64,000 nt of DNA from Rhodanobacteraceae bacterium (GTDB lineage Bacteria; Pseudomonadota; Gammaproteobacteria; Xanthomonadales; Xanthomonadaceae), in NCBI GenBank assembly GCA_024233975.1, contig JACKOX010000015.1:1-64000 (forward strand), in the 5' to 3' direction. The notes beneath the pieces were generated by a model that was not told the origin of the DNA, ran no database searches, and saw only the letters and a program-made list of their open reading frames with translations. Every line of letters starts with the position of its first letter. The stretch's first letter is position 1. The position numbers and the translations under genes were made by a program. Shown piece after piece: positions 1 through 11,100 of the stretch.

Positions 1-201
1 ACGCATGATGAAGTGATAGGCACCACCGACGCGCAGGTCATTCTCGACCACCTCGGTATCGAAACCGTGCGGCCCCCACCAGCGGGTGAGCGCAGCCGAT
101 TCGGTCCACGCGCGAAACACCAGCTCGCGCGGGAAGTCGAAGTCGCGGCTGAGGATCACCCGACGCTCGGCCAGCTCAACCTGCATCGTCGCGCGTGTCA
201 T
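1..201 (-). CDS. SRPBCC/AHSA1-like protein, C-terminus cut by window edge
   Basis: About 67 N-terminal residues are visible on the minus strand. They contain the typical opening of activator-of-Hsp90-ATPase-like (AHSA1) SRPBCC proteins: a hydrophobic-rich first strand followed by RAWTESAALTRWWGPHGF. Members form a helix-grip fold with a hydrophobic cavity; the ligand is usually unknown. The ATG at 201 lies 3 bases after the stop of the VOC gene, so it is the third gene of an ArsR-VOC-AHSA1 operon, an arrangement common in proteobacteria. The remainder lies left of the window. Confidence 0.85.
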   Translation of the reverse strand, partial: MTRATMQVELAERRVILSRDFDFPRELVFRAWTESAALTRWWGPHGFDTEVVENDLRVGGAYHFIMR

Positions 202-204
202 CGC

Positions 205-666
205 TCAGATTTCCTTGCTGCAGTTGACCATCCATGGCGTGCCGAAACGATCCACGCCCATGCCGAAACGCTTGGCCCAGAAGGTCTCGCCCATTGGCAT
301 CTGCGCCTGCCCACCGCCCTCCATCAGCCCGGCAAACAGGCGCTCGGCTTCGGCCGGATCGCTGACCTGCAGCGACACCGTCATGTTGCCGCCCTCGCGC
401 CACATTGCCGGCGGGCAGTCGCTGCCCATCAGCATCAGGTCGCCCAGCACCAGGCAGGTGTTCATCACCTTGTCGCCGAATCCCTCGGGCAGCGGTGAAT
501 TGCAGCCGTCGTCAGCCGCGCCTTCCTCCGGCATGCCCTCCTGCGGCGCTTCGCCGTAGCGGAAGATGCCGGTGTTGGTGGCGCCGAGCACCTTCGCGTA
601 GTGAGCAAAGGCTTCCTCGCAGTTGCCGTTGAAATTCAGGTACGGATGGATGGCGGTGATGCTCAT
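205..666 (-). CDS. VOC family (PhnB-like/3-demethylubiquinone methyltransferase-type) protein
   Basis: 153 residues, usual length for PhnB-like members of the vicinal oxygen chelate superfamily. It begins with ITAIHPYLNFNGNCEEAF and carries paired beta-alpha-beta modules ending in a GMGVDRFGTPWMVNC-type strand, diagnostic of the family. The ATG at 666 is preceded by a GGAGAGA ribosome site. The gene sits between the ArsR regulator (33 bases upstream) and the AHSA1-like gene (3 bases downstream), so it is presumably co-transcribed and controlled by the ArsR protein. The enzymatic activity of these operon-encoded members is not established; function beyond the fold is not assigned. Confidence 0.85.
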   Translation of the reverse strand: MSITAIHPYLNFNGNCEEAFAHYAKVLGATNTGIFRYGEAPQEGMPEEGAADDGCNSPLPEGFGDKVMNTCLVLGDLMLMGSDCPPAMWREGGNMTVSLQVSDPAEAERLFAGLMEGGGQAQMPMGETFWAKRFGMGVDRFGTPWMVNCSKEI

Positions 667-698
667 GGGATCTCTCCGAAGGTTGTGATGGCTGCGCC

Positions 699-1082
699 TC
701 AGCGGCGACGTGGTTTGGACGGTGATTTGGGTTTTGCCGCCGGTTCCGGCTTTGATTCCTTGGCCTGCAGTTCGGCCAGGTAGTCGTCGAGTCGATCGAA
801 GCGCGCTTCCCACAGCCGGCGATAGGGCTCCAGCCATTCGGTGATGTCGCGCAACGGCGCCGCGTCGATCCGCGCCGGACGCCACTGCGCCTCACGACCG
901 CGACGCACCAGACCGGCGCGCTCCAGCACTTTCAGATGCTTGGACACCGCCGGCAGGCTCATCTCGAACGGTTCCGCCAGCGCGGTCAGCGAATTCTCAC
1001 CCTGCGAAAGCCGCGCCAGGATCGCCCTCCGCGTCGGGTCCGCAAGCGCCGCGAAAGTCGCACTGAGACGATCGGTGGACAT
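699..1082 (-). CDS. ArsR-family winged-helix transcriptional regulator
   Basis: 127 residues. The N-terminal half shows the ArsR core: FAALADPTRRAILARL, then recognition-helix segment MSLPAVSKHLKVLERAGLV, then the wing. No CxC or CxxC metal-binding pair is visible, so this is one of the non-metal ArsR regulators that travel with AHSA1/VOC genes. The C-terminus is a Lys/Pro/Arg-rich tail. An alternative TTG start two codons upstream is less likely than the ATG at 1082. It heads the leftward operon and is expected to repress itself through the dyad just upstream. Confidence 0.9.
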   Translation of the reverse strand: MSTDRLSATFAALADPTRRAILARLSQGENSLTALAEPFEMSLPAVSKHLKVLERAGLVRRGREAQWRPARIDAAPLRDITEWLEPYRRLWEARFDRLDDYLAELQAKESKPEPAAKPKSPSKPRRR

Positions 1083-1090
1083 ACGCAATA

Positions 1091-1109
1091 AACCATCTGG
1101 TTAATTAAC
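1091..1109. promoter_or_regulatory. Probable ArsR operator
   Basis: Immediately upstream of the ArsR start codon there is a perfect dyad AACCATCTGGTT (1091-1102), overlapping a second palindrome GTTAATTAAC (1100-1109). Overlapping dyads of this AACCA-N2-TGGTT form in front of an ArsR gene are what a self-repressing winged-helix dimer would bind. The site would overlap the leftward promoter; the assignment rests on position and symmetry only. Confidence 0.6.
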
Positions 1110-1400
1110 TGATGGGTTTTATAGCGGCGAACGGCGACGGCGTCAAGCGGGCTCCGCTTGAAAGGAAACTGTCGGGATCAGGGTCAGGAGCAGTCGCTCG
1201 AGTTTTCGACGACGCACGCGAGAGAACAACATCGGCTCGAAGATGGCGAGCCAGTCGCCGGCCTAGGTGCCAGACGCCGAATCCAGTGGCGCTGGATTGC
1301 TAGCCGGCAGCAAATCCTCATACCTTGCAGCAGTCGAACAGAAGAAATGAATCAAGAGACCGGGCCGAGCACCTAAGTGCCCCGAGCAGAAAATGCGTGG
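1110..1400. other. Intergenic stretch, no gene recognised
   Basis: Noticeably lower GC than the flanks. It holds a small stem-loop (CAAGCGG, loop GCT, CCGCTTG, 1144-1160) and a GCACCTAAGTGC palindrome near 1370. No reading frame here resembles a known protein. Confidence 0.5.
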
Positions 1401-1829
1401 CTAGGCGCTTGTACGAGCCATGCCGTCCTGAATCGCTCGCTTGAGCGTTTCGAGGTCCACGTTCTTCAGTGCCCTGAACTTGATGCAGTAGCCGGTAAGC
1501 TGCGCCTTGCCGATATCAGAACCGTAGGCATTCTTCAGGTACTCCCGATCGGTGAGGCCCATGATGTAAACGGTCAGGCCAGAGGAGTTCGCGCTTATCC
1601 CGACCCGGTAGAACTCTCGCGTCTTGCCGTTGGCGTATTCCTTGTCGAGTGCGCCATAGCCGATGCTTGGATTGGAGACCACCTTCCCGGTCTCGTCCCT
1701 TCCGTCAAGGAACCACAACCTCACGCCGGGATTCTGCTCCAGAATGATCGCGTGAAGCTGCCCGATGTCTGATTGCTTCGGCTTCGGAAACGATTCGATA
1801 TAGCGACGAACTTGCTCTTCGGTGCTCAT
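1401..1829 (-). CDS. DUF1801-type small protein
   Basis: 142 residues starting MSTEEQVRRYIESF with a GGAG ribosome site 8 bases before the ATG at 1829. The protein resembles DUF1801 (YdhG-like fold): helical N-terminus, then a strand-rich centre with GYGALDKEYANGKTREFYRVG and a C-terminal FRALKNVDLETLKRAIQDG segment. The biochemical role of the family is unknown. GC content is lower than in the core genes, and the stop codon lies inside a GCCTAGC heptamer that resembles an integron cassette core, which suggests mobility. The gene lies 41 bases downstream of another small gene on the same strand. Confidence 0.7.
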   Translation of the reverse strand: MSTEEQVRRYIESFPKPKQSDIGQLHAIILEQNPGVRLWFLDGRDETGKVVSNPSIGYGALDKEYANGKTREFYRVGISANSSGLTVYIMGLTDREYLKNAYGSDIGKAQLTGYCIKFRALKNVDLETLKRAIQDGMARTSA

Positions 1830-1870
1830 GAAAGACTCCAGCGGGCTCAGCGATTGCGCCTGTCGCCGCA

Positions 1871-2197
1871 TTAGACGCCAACTTCAACGGCACCCCACTT
1901 CTGCAACCACTCATTCGCCTCCTGCGTAGGAATGACGCGAATGCGGTGCAGATACCAAGTGAGGTGGATTGCAAGTAGCTGCAGATTGCCAGACTCGAAG
2001 GTGTCGCGCTCGGCAGTAGACGCAGCAAAAGTGTGCCTGCCGGCTGTGATCGGGAACTGCGAAGGCGGGAAGCTTGGAACGTTGGCTCCGAGTGCTGCAC
2101 GCTCAAGCTCCTGAGCGGACTCTTCAATTTGCGCCACCGAAACTCGATGAACAGGAAATATCAGATCTTGCCGCTGCGCGTGCGGCTTTGGCACCAT
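1871..2197 (-). CDS. Hypothetical small protein, cassette-like
   Basis: About 108 residues if started at the ATG at 2197; the frame stays open upstream to 2323, but that part overlaps a palindromic element, so the upstream GTG there is unlikely. I do not recognise the protein: it is mixed helical, with an aromatic C-terminus (HLTWYLHRIRVIPTQEANEW). It ends in GTC-TAA-T, an RYYYAAC-like heptamer. The gene is bracketed by an 11-of-12-base inverted repeat (1868-1879 against 2249-2260), as expected for a gene cassette boundary. Coding status is plausible but unproven. Confidence 0.35.
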   Translation of the reverse strand: MVPKPHAQRQDLIFPVHRVSVAQIEESAQELERAALGANVPSFPPSQFPITAGRHTFAASTAERDTFESGNLQLLAIHLTWYLHRIRVIPTQEANEWLQKWGAVEVGV

Positions 2198-2248
2198 GCC
2201 GAGGGCGGCGCGATCAGAGGAGTTCCCGATGTACCGGCCCCATCTTGC

Positions 2249-2337
2249 GGCGTCTAACGCATTGAGCAGCCGATGGTCGACATCATCTTGGGAAACACCG
2301 GGCGTTCCATCGGTTCGGCTCACAATGCGCGTAGCTA
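2249..2337. repeat. attC-like imperfect palindrome
   Basis: The left end reads GGCGTCTAACGC, containing the RYYYAAC heptamer GTCTAAC. It is followed by two arms, GCATTGAGC and GCCGATGG, that can pair with CCATCGG (2307-2313) and GCTCACAATGC (2318-2328). The 9-versus-11-base arm mismatch leaves extrahelical bases, as in integron attC sites. The outer right core is degenerate (GCGTAGC rather than GTTRRRY). Overall length of about 85-90 bases fits chromosomal attC sites. No integrase gene is present in the window, so it is either a relic array end or a coincidence. Confidence 0.4.
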
Positions 2338-3232
2338 AATGCGCGGTGAGCTCTACTACGGAGACTGGAAGCGTATTTCAAAGAGTTGCCTCAAATAGCT
2401 TCAGGTTCGGTAGCAATCGCGGGATCTGCACCGCCGAACCGCAGTTGCGACAGCGGACATCGATGCGCTTGCCGCGGTGCCCGTAGTGGTTAGCACGTTG
2501 GGCTGGTTCAATCGACATGCCGTTGAGCTCCGCGCGTACGGACATGCGATACGCTACGGGAGAATCACCGGGCGCAGACTGGATGGTGTCAAATCAATTC
2601 ATGGTTCTTCTTGCGGAAGCCAGTGAACTCAACCCCTCTTGAATCGACTCCGCACAACCAGGCTCAACTGGCACCGGCGGCATACAAACCGCCTGTGAGG
2701 TCTCAATCTACGGCTGGAACTCCGCGCCATTCGAAGCGCCTTTGTGGGAACTTGACTTCGACGCCGACTCGAAACGCAATCCCCAGTCTTGTCCCGGCAC
2801 GGAGGAAGGCTTTGCATCCTGCACGCAGACGCAAGGGAGAACAAGCAGCGCAATGGGACCGAACGCGTAGCCAGCTCATTTACTAACTACCGTAAACTTC
2901 CGTCAACAACGCGCGGGCGTTGAGTAGTTCTTACCTGTATCAACTGTCAGGCGTTTGCTGGTCATCAGATTGACTCTTCCTTTCTCAGTGTTGCGGCGTC
3001 GGTGCAGTGGCGGTGGAAGGTGTCAGACTGACTTCGTAAACGGTCTTGTTGAACCGCATTGCCAGTTCGGACCGGTATAAACCGCACCAGACCTCATTCA
3101 TTCATCGGACTGGTCGGTGGTGTCGCGGGATCGGCCGCGATCACTTCGTGACGTCCGGATAGTTGATCAGGAGTTCTCAGGGCGCGGTCGCGGCCGCGCT
3201 TCGCTACTGCCTCGCACTGACGGGATCCGGTT
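2338..3232. other. Gene-poor stretch with one start-less ORF fragment
   Basis: No intact gene is recognised. On the plus strand, 2643-2870 is an open frame with no start codon whose translation (containing YGWNSAPFEAPLWELDFDAD) has protein-like composition, possibly the tail of a lost gene. From about 2880 to 3230 the sequence shows no recognisable frame. A short ATGAATGA repeat lies near 3100 on the minus strand. Confidence 0.3.
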
Positions 3233-4345
3233 TCAGGCCATGGGCTGCCTTCGATGCCGGGCGCTGCCATCGAATTGTTTCAGCCGAGCCTCGCTTTGTC
3301 GTAGAGCTTCATCACGCGCAAGCATCGCCCACAACTGGCGGGCATGTTTTGGTAGCGATGGCGACCAACACCTTGCCGAACGATGTAGCCGTGCCGCAAG
3401 CTGACGGATCAGATCTGTTCGAAGCGGTCGCCTTTTCCGGCTGACGACCTTGGCCGTTGCAGGCTGCCACGGGCACCTTGGATCAACAGCGTTCGAAGGT
3501 AGCTGTATCGCTGCGGCAGCTGATACGCCGGCTTCTGCGTGCTTAATAACCCGCTGCAGGTGCTGGGTGGGCACCAGCCCAACCACGCGGCGAGCTGGCG
3601 TCCGCTGCTGAACTCGCGCAGAGCCAACGCGCTCGCCACCACCGCGTCGGCGGTGATCGGACCGACACCGATCAGCGCCACACGCGCGCCGGCTACGTTC
3701 ATCGACGCGGGCGTATTCGACAATCGAACGCTCGCCGTGTTGTTCGCAGCGTTGCTTGATCTGCTGCCAGTGATCGGCTCAAGTCGCGATCAGTTCGATC
3801 AGTTCGGGCGTAACCGTTCCGCGGCTGTCAGATCAATAGCGGCACCCGCCGCAAGGCGCATCTCAAACTGGCGACGACGATGCCGAACTCGACCAGCAGG
3901 CCGCGCAGGCGGTGCTCACCGCCAGCGCCTCAGTCTTGTAGCCCTCCGCACGCGATGCCAGCACAGGCGTGCCTGCTGCTCGACCGGCGATTTCACCGGC
4001 ACGGAAGCGCATGTTGCCCTGCCCGCGCCGCCGTGGCGATGTTTTCGGCGCACATCGTTGCGGTCGTGCTTGATCAAACAACGCGCGCGCAGGCTGATGA
4101 ACTTCCAATGCCGCCATCGGTCGCGGCTGCAGGCCGCTGACGTACTGGCAGGCCGGTACGATGCGCGCCGCTGCGGGCCTCCACTCCGCTGCGCACCGTG
4201 CCCGGCGGGCGGCTGCGCCAGCCACCGGCAAGGCCAGACGACGGCAATCCTGCCGATCCAGCGCGACCTCGATCATCCATCGACGTGCAGGTCGAAACAG
4301 CTGCTTCGCCAGATCGACACCCACGGTTATGGTGCGCGGCGGACG
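3233..4345 (-). pseudogene. IS110-family transposase remnant (frameshifted)
   Basis: Pieces of an IS110/IS1111-type transposase appear in order on the minus strand but in different frames. The N-terminal DEDD-domain start TITVGVDLAK lies near 4335-4305. A KHDRND motif follows near 4080-4060. Then come VGPITADAVVAS (about 3680-3650), SGRQLAAWLG (about 3610-3580), YLRTLLIQGARG (about 3505-3470) and KHARQLWAMLARDEAL (about 3355-3305). The C-terminal transposase_20 region alone is split over two frames. No terminal repeats are expected for this family and none were seen. The element cannot make an active transposase. Confidence 0.75.
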
Positions 4346-4376
4346 CTGCGCGGCGGTTGTTCGCCAACACCATCAT

Positions 4377-6209
4377 GGCCCTCGAGGGCCGATGGAGTCG
4401 CGGGAGATCTCTTTTACTCGTTGCTCGCCCGCATCAGACTTATGCCGTTCGATGATCGGGCGCCTTGCTGCCGTCAAGATCGCCACCCACAATCAGGCTA
4501 CGTCACAACACCTTCTGCACTGGTCCGGCTGCGTCAGCCAAGGTGTCAGCGACGACAACTCTGGCATCGCCTCGGATGTACGGTGATGATATCAATACGA
4601 AGCTGAGCGTTGATGGTGGCCTGCTGGATCTTTACGACACCGATTGCCACATCAACGGTCAGTTCAGCTGGCCAGCTTTATTATGGCTTCCCGAAATCCC
4701 GCACTGTCAGCATGCTCCGCGCCAGTTCGTTGATGCGATAAGGCGGCGCGGTACTGGTCGCTGGCGTGGGAGGTCCGGTGTCGATCGGAGAATGGCCGAA
4801 GGAGTCATAAGGCGGGTCATCAGATTGGGGCGTGGGGCGCAGGTTTTGAGCTAAGGCCGATGGGTTCGGGCGCGATGGTGATGACGCCGTTCGACGATGT
4901 TGCTGTAGTGCAGGTGCTGGTAGCAGGCGGAACTCCGGGCTCTACGCCAGCGCGTTAGCGCGTTCCAGCGTAACGACCACGAACAGCGCGCGCGCGGCAT
5001 CAACGTGGCGCGCATTGGTACCTGGTGGACGTCGTCGTGGCGGTGGTTGGCGCGCAGATAGTCGGAGTCGCGTTCGTCATGGAGCGATGTGGCGGTCAGC
5101 TCGTACTGGCGCAGCGATCCCCAGATCCAGCGTGATTCGCCGCGCTCTGCGGATCTCCTGCCGAGATGGCGACGTAATCACACCGTTGCCGAAAGCCGAG
5201 CTCAGGGGAAGATTGTGCCCGGGCCGCCAGCTGGCGAAGGGCTCGACCACGTACCAGACGCTATCCGATCGGCCTCAGGTCGTAGCGGCGATCCTCCAGA
5301 AGTGCGTCGTAGTCCTTCCGTCGACGGGTAATCGGGCGTTGCGCACCGTTGCGCACGAGCACGCGCTGTCGCCATCAGCGGGTCGAAGCCGGTGGCGGGG
5401 CGCTGCTGATCAGACGGCGACCAGTCGCGCGCGCTAGTTGGAGGATGCCAGCAGCACCAGCAGATAGCCGAAACCGGCGACCGGCAAAACCACAACGGCA
5501 GCACGCTGCTTGCGGATCGACGTTTGCGGCGCCAGCGGATGATGGCGATAAGGGTGTTATATCCGTCATCAGGCAACCAAGAGCTGTTGCTGGTCGAGGA
5601 CGGACGCGCGCTCACGTCAGCCGGGGAGGGCCAGTTCTTCCAGCGCCTTGGCACCGGGGAGTCCGGCCTTGCCGATTGGCGTCGTGAAGCGGCGCGCGCC
5701 CTCGCCAAAGGCGACCACCAGCTCGCCGAACCGCATCGGTTTCCTCGATGACCAGCTCCAGTCTTCCAGTGCTTCCTCCACTGCCGCCGACGTCAGCATT
5801 GCGCAGCCAGTAGCAACCCGAATTGATGAAAGTGGCGTCGGCATCCTCCTGGCGCGGGCCGCCCGGCGGCAGCCTCGGCGGTCAGCGCGGCGGCACTGCT
5901 GATCCAGTGCGCGCGCGCGCTGCGGTTTCGGCAGGCACGGTAACCGGTCGCCCTGCCCCTGCCGTCGCCAGTGGCGACGTTCCTCGAAGTAAAATCACCA
6001 CATGGCTCATGGAAGCGGCGCCTGTTGGGTGCGATGGAGTGCCCGATGCCGTCGCGCCGATGCGCTGGCGGAGTCACTGCGTGGTGGGACATTCTGGCGG
6101 CGATCTCCGCGTTGCCCGTCGTTCCGCAATCCCGCGACACGCTGGATTCCACTTTTGGCGGGCGCGGTAGCCATTGCCTTGAGGATTAAGATCGCCGCCT
6201 GCCCGCTGC
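4377..6209. other. Decayed DNA without an intact gene
   Basis: No frame here gives a recognisable complete protein. On the minus strand, short coding-like pieces occur in changing frames: 5617-5844 (with MRFGELVVAFGEGARRF), and a hydrophobic segment VVLPVAGFGYLLVLLASS near 5470. These look like remnants of one or more membrane or envelope genes broken by indels. The part at 4570-4720 is lower in GC than the surroundings. Either an old, eroded region or a stretch with many sequence errors would give this picture. Confidence 0.4.
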
Positions 6210-6225
6210 GTGTTGCTTACGCCCC

Positions 6226-7195
<970 letters not shown>

Positions 7196-7199
<4 letters not shown>

Positions 7200-7957
7200 A
7201 CCGCTACGGGATCTGGGCGATCTATCGCTTCGAGATGGCGCGTACTTTCCGCACCATCACCCAGTCGATTGCCTCGCCGGTGCTGTCGACCTCGCTGTAC
7301 TTCGTGGTGTTCGGCGCGGCCATCGGCTCGCGCATGGGTGACGTGGACGGTGTGAGCTACGGCGCCTTCATCATTCCCGGCCTGATCATGCTGGCACTGC
7401 TGAACGAGAGCATCTCGAATGCGTCGTTCGGCATCTACATGCCGAAGTGGGCCGGCACGATCTACGAACTGCTGTCGGCACCGGTGTCGCCGCTGGAAGT
7501 GGTGATCGGCTATGTCGGCGCGGCGGCCACCAAGTCGCTGATGCTGGGCGTGCTGATCCTGATCACCGCGCGGGTGTTCGTGCCCTACGAGATCGTGCAT
7601 CCGTTCTGGATGCTGTGCTTCCTCCTGCTGACGGCGATCACCTTCAGCCTGTTCGGTTTCATCATCGGCCTGTGGGCCAACGACTGGCAGAAGCTGCAGG
7701 TAATCCCGCTGATGATCGTCACGCCGCTGACCTTCCTCGGCGGCGCGTTCTACTCGATCAGCATGCTGCCGCCGCTGTGGCAGAAGATCAGCCTGTTCAA
7801 CCCGGTGGTGTACCTGATCAGCGCCTTCCGCTGGAGCTTCTACGGCCTGGCCGACGTCAACGTGGTGGTCAGCGTGGCGGCGATTCTGGGCTTCCTGGCG
7901 GCCTGCATGGCGGCCGTGTGGTGGATCTTCCGCACCGGCTGGAAACTCAAGAGCTGA
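7196..7957 (+). CDS. ABC-2 type transporter permease
   Basis: 253 residues with about six membrane segments and the ABC-2 membrane fold (YadH/DrrB-like). An N-terminal amphipathic stretch (WAIYRFEMARTFRTITQSI) is followed by segments around residues 25, 60, 105, 140, 175 and 225. FLGGAFYSISMLPPLWQ is typical of the family before the last segments. The ATG overlaps the ATPase stop (ATGA), indicating translational coupling. The open frame is intact, in contrast to the damaged ATPase 5' end. Substrate is unknown; such pairs export drugs, lipids or polysaccharides. Confidence 0.88.
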
Positions 7958-8100
7958 GCCGTTTTTCGGCCCCGAAACGGGTTCCCGGTCACAAAAATGC
8001 TGCACTGTCACATGACTGCAACGCAGAACTGTGATCGTATCGCGGTTTTTTCGGGGACACCTTCCGCAGGGATGCGGCCAACCGGGGAGTTAAACACCAC

Positions 8101-11100
8101 ATGGCCCACCACCTGTGGCGCCGGCATTCGCTTGCCGTTGCGCTTGTTTTTGCCTGTTCGACCGTCGGCGCCAGCGCGCCTGCCGATCTGTACCACCCAG
8201 ACCATCAGGAATTCGAAGCCGCGCTGACCGCGCCCTTCCGCGCTGATGGCGATCTGCGGCAGCTGGTACTGCATTTCCGCTATCCGTATGCCAGCAAGGC
8301 CACCCTGGCCGCCTGGCAGGTGCGCATCGAATCGTCGACCGGCGAAGTGGTCCGCGAATGGTCCGACACCACCACGCTGGCCAAGCATGCAGGCCGGGTG
8401 AGCATCGAATGGGACAACCGCGACGCCGACGGCATTCCGGTGGCGGACGGCTACTACAGCGTGGTGCTGCGTGCGGTTCCCAGCGTGGCGCTGCGCAGTG
8501 AATCCGGCCGCGACAAGGCGGGGCTGGTGACGGAGGCCCTGCACACCTTTGCCGACGAGCTGGAAGAGCAGCGCTTCGACATCATGGTCGGCGACCTGCC
8601 GAAGGCGGCGATGCCGACATTCGACGCGCTACCGCTGGCCAAGCCGCTGGATGGCAGCAAGTCGACGCCGGCCAATGCCGGCCTGCCGTACACGATCTAC
8701 TACGGCAACTTCCACAGCCAGACCAACCACAGCGACGGCGGCACGCCGGTGAGCAGCTGCGGCGGATCGGAAGTACCGCAGGGCGGCAGCATGGGCCCGG
8801 CCGATGCCTACGCCATGATGGACAACCAGGCCGGCGGCGACTTCCTGCTGACCTCCGAACATAACCACATGTTCGACGGCAGCACCGGCACCAACAGCTC
8901 GGCGAACCCGGCCACGGCCATCGCCATGTTCGACTCCGGCATCGCCGCGGCCAGCAGCTACCGCAGCAGCAACCCGGGCTTCATCGCCATGTACGGCCTT
9001 GAGTGGGGCGTGATCAGCAACGGTGGTCACCTGAACCTGCTCAACCCGGATGCGCTCGCCGAGTGGGAAACCAACGGCAGCGGCCAGCTGATTGGCGAGG
9101 TACTGACGCCGAAGAGCGACTACCCGGCCCTGTACGCCACCATGAAGCAGCGTGGCTGGATCGGCCAGTTCAACCACCCGAAGACCAGCGGCCAGTTCCT
9201 GGTCAACGGTACCGCGCTGGGCTACGACGCCAACGGCGACGACGTGATGATGCTGGTGGAAGTGCTGAACAGCTCGGCCTTCTCCACCAACACCACCGAA
9301 ACCGAAACCAGCCGCAGCAGCTACGTGGGCGCCTGGAACAAGCTGCTGGAGGCCGGCTACCACGTCGCCCCGACCAGCGACCAGGACAACCATTGCGCCA
9401 ACTGGGGCCTGAGCTTCACCAACCGGACCGGCGTGCTGCTGCCGAATGCGTCATCGGCAAACCTGTCGAACTTCCTCGACGCCGTGCGTGAACGCCGCGT
9501 GTTCGCCACCGAGGACAAGACCGGCCAGGTGGTGCTCACCGGCAACGGCCACGTGATGGGCGAGCGCTTCGCCAACGGTGGTTCGCTGACGCTGAACGCC
9601 AACTACGCCAGCCTCGGCGGCCGCAGCGCGCAGCGCGTGCAGTTCTTCGAAGGCGTGCCCGGTCGCAACGGCACGGTGAGCCAGCTGTACGAAGGCTCGG
9701 GCAGCTACACCTTCACCCCGGCCAACGGCGAGCACTTCTATTACGTGCTGGTCACCCAGGACAACGGCCTGCGCCTGTGGTCGGCGCCGCTGTGGGTGAG
9801 CCAGGGCGCCGCGCCGTCCGACACCACCGCACCGACGGTCAGCGCCAGCGCTTCGGGCAGCAGCGGCAACATCAGCTTCAGTGCGTCGGCCTCGGACAAC
9901 GTTGGCGTCACCAACGTCGAGTTCTACGTGGACGGCAGCCTCAAGGGCAGCGACAGCAGCTCGCCCTACAGCCTGTCGTTTGATTCGACCACGGTCAGCA
10001 ACGGCAGCCACAGCCTGACCGCCAAGGCCTATGACGCCGCCGGCAACGTCGGCACCTCGAGCTCGGTGTCGTTCAGCGTCAGCAACAGCACGCCGGACAC
10101 CACCGCACCGACGGTCAGTGCCAGTGCCTCGGGCAGCAGCGGCAGCATCAGCTTCAGCGCCACGGCTTCCGACAACGTCGGCGTCTCTCGCGTGGACTTC
10201 CTGGTCGACGGCAGCGTGAAGGGCAGCGACAGCAGCTCGCCCTACAGCCTGTCGTTTGATTCAACCACGGTGAGCAACGGCAGCCACAGCCTGACCGCCA
10301 AGGCCTATGACGCCGCCGGCAATGTCGGCACCTCGAGCTCGGTGTCGTTCAGCGTCAGCAACAGCACGCCGTCGCCGGGCGGCAGCTACGCCGAAGTCGA
10401 AAGCAACGGCAGCATCGCTTCCGCCAACGCGGTCGACCACAGCTACGACAGCATCGTCGGCACCATGGGCAACACCAGCGACAAGGACTACTTCCGCCTC
10501 GACCTGACGGCGGGCGAGTCGCTCACGCTGGACATGGTCGGCCCGTCCGGCAGCAGCTACGACTACGACCTGTACCTGTTCGATGCCGCCGGCACGCAGC
10601 TGGCCCGCTCGATCAGCAGCACCAGCAACGAGTCGGTGAGCTACACCAACGGCAGCAGCGCACAGAGCGTCTATGCCGAGGTGATCAGCTACAAGGGCAG
10701 CAGCACTTCACTGACCTATACGCTGACGCCGACCTACAGCGGCGGCGATAGCGGTGGTGGCTCCGGTGGTGGTAGCGGCGGCGGTGGAAGCGGTAGCGGC
10801 AGCATGGACGAAGCCGAGAGCAACGGGTCGGTGTCGGCAGCCAACACGGTCGCCAGCGACATCACCAGCATCGTCGGCACCATGGGCAACACCACCGACA
10901 AGGACTACTTCCGCGTCGATCTGCTGGCCGGCGAGACGCTGGCCGTGGACATGGTGGGCCCGTCCGGCAGCAGCTACGACTACGACCTGTATCTGGTGAA
11001 CGCCAGCGACAGCAGCCTGAAGAGCTCCACCAGCAGCTCCAGCAACGAGTCGTTCAGCTACACCAACGGCAGCAGCGCTCAATCCGTCTACATCAAGGTG

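Noticed and set aside
1144..1160. Stem-loop CAAGCGG/CCGCTTG as a terminator
   Set aside because: No gene ends toward it on either strand at a sensible distance, and no T run follows.
4570..4720. Lower-GC segment as a possible small gene or RNA
   Set aside because: No start codon with ribosome site, no stable long hairpin and no protein-like frame longer than a few dozen codons; treated as part of the decayed region.
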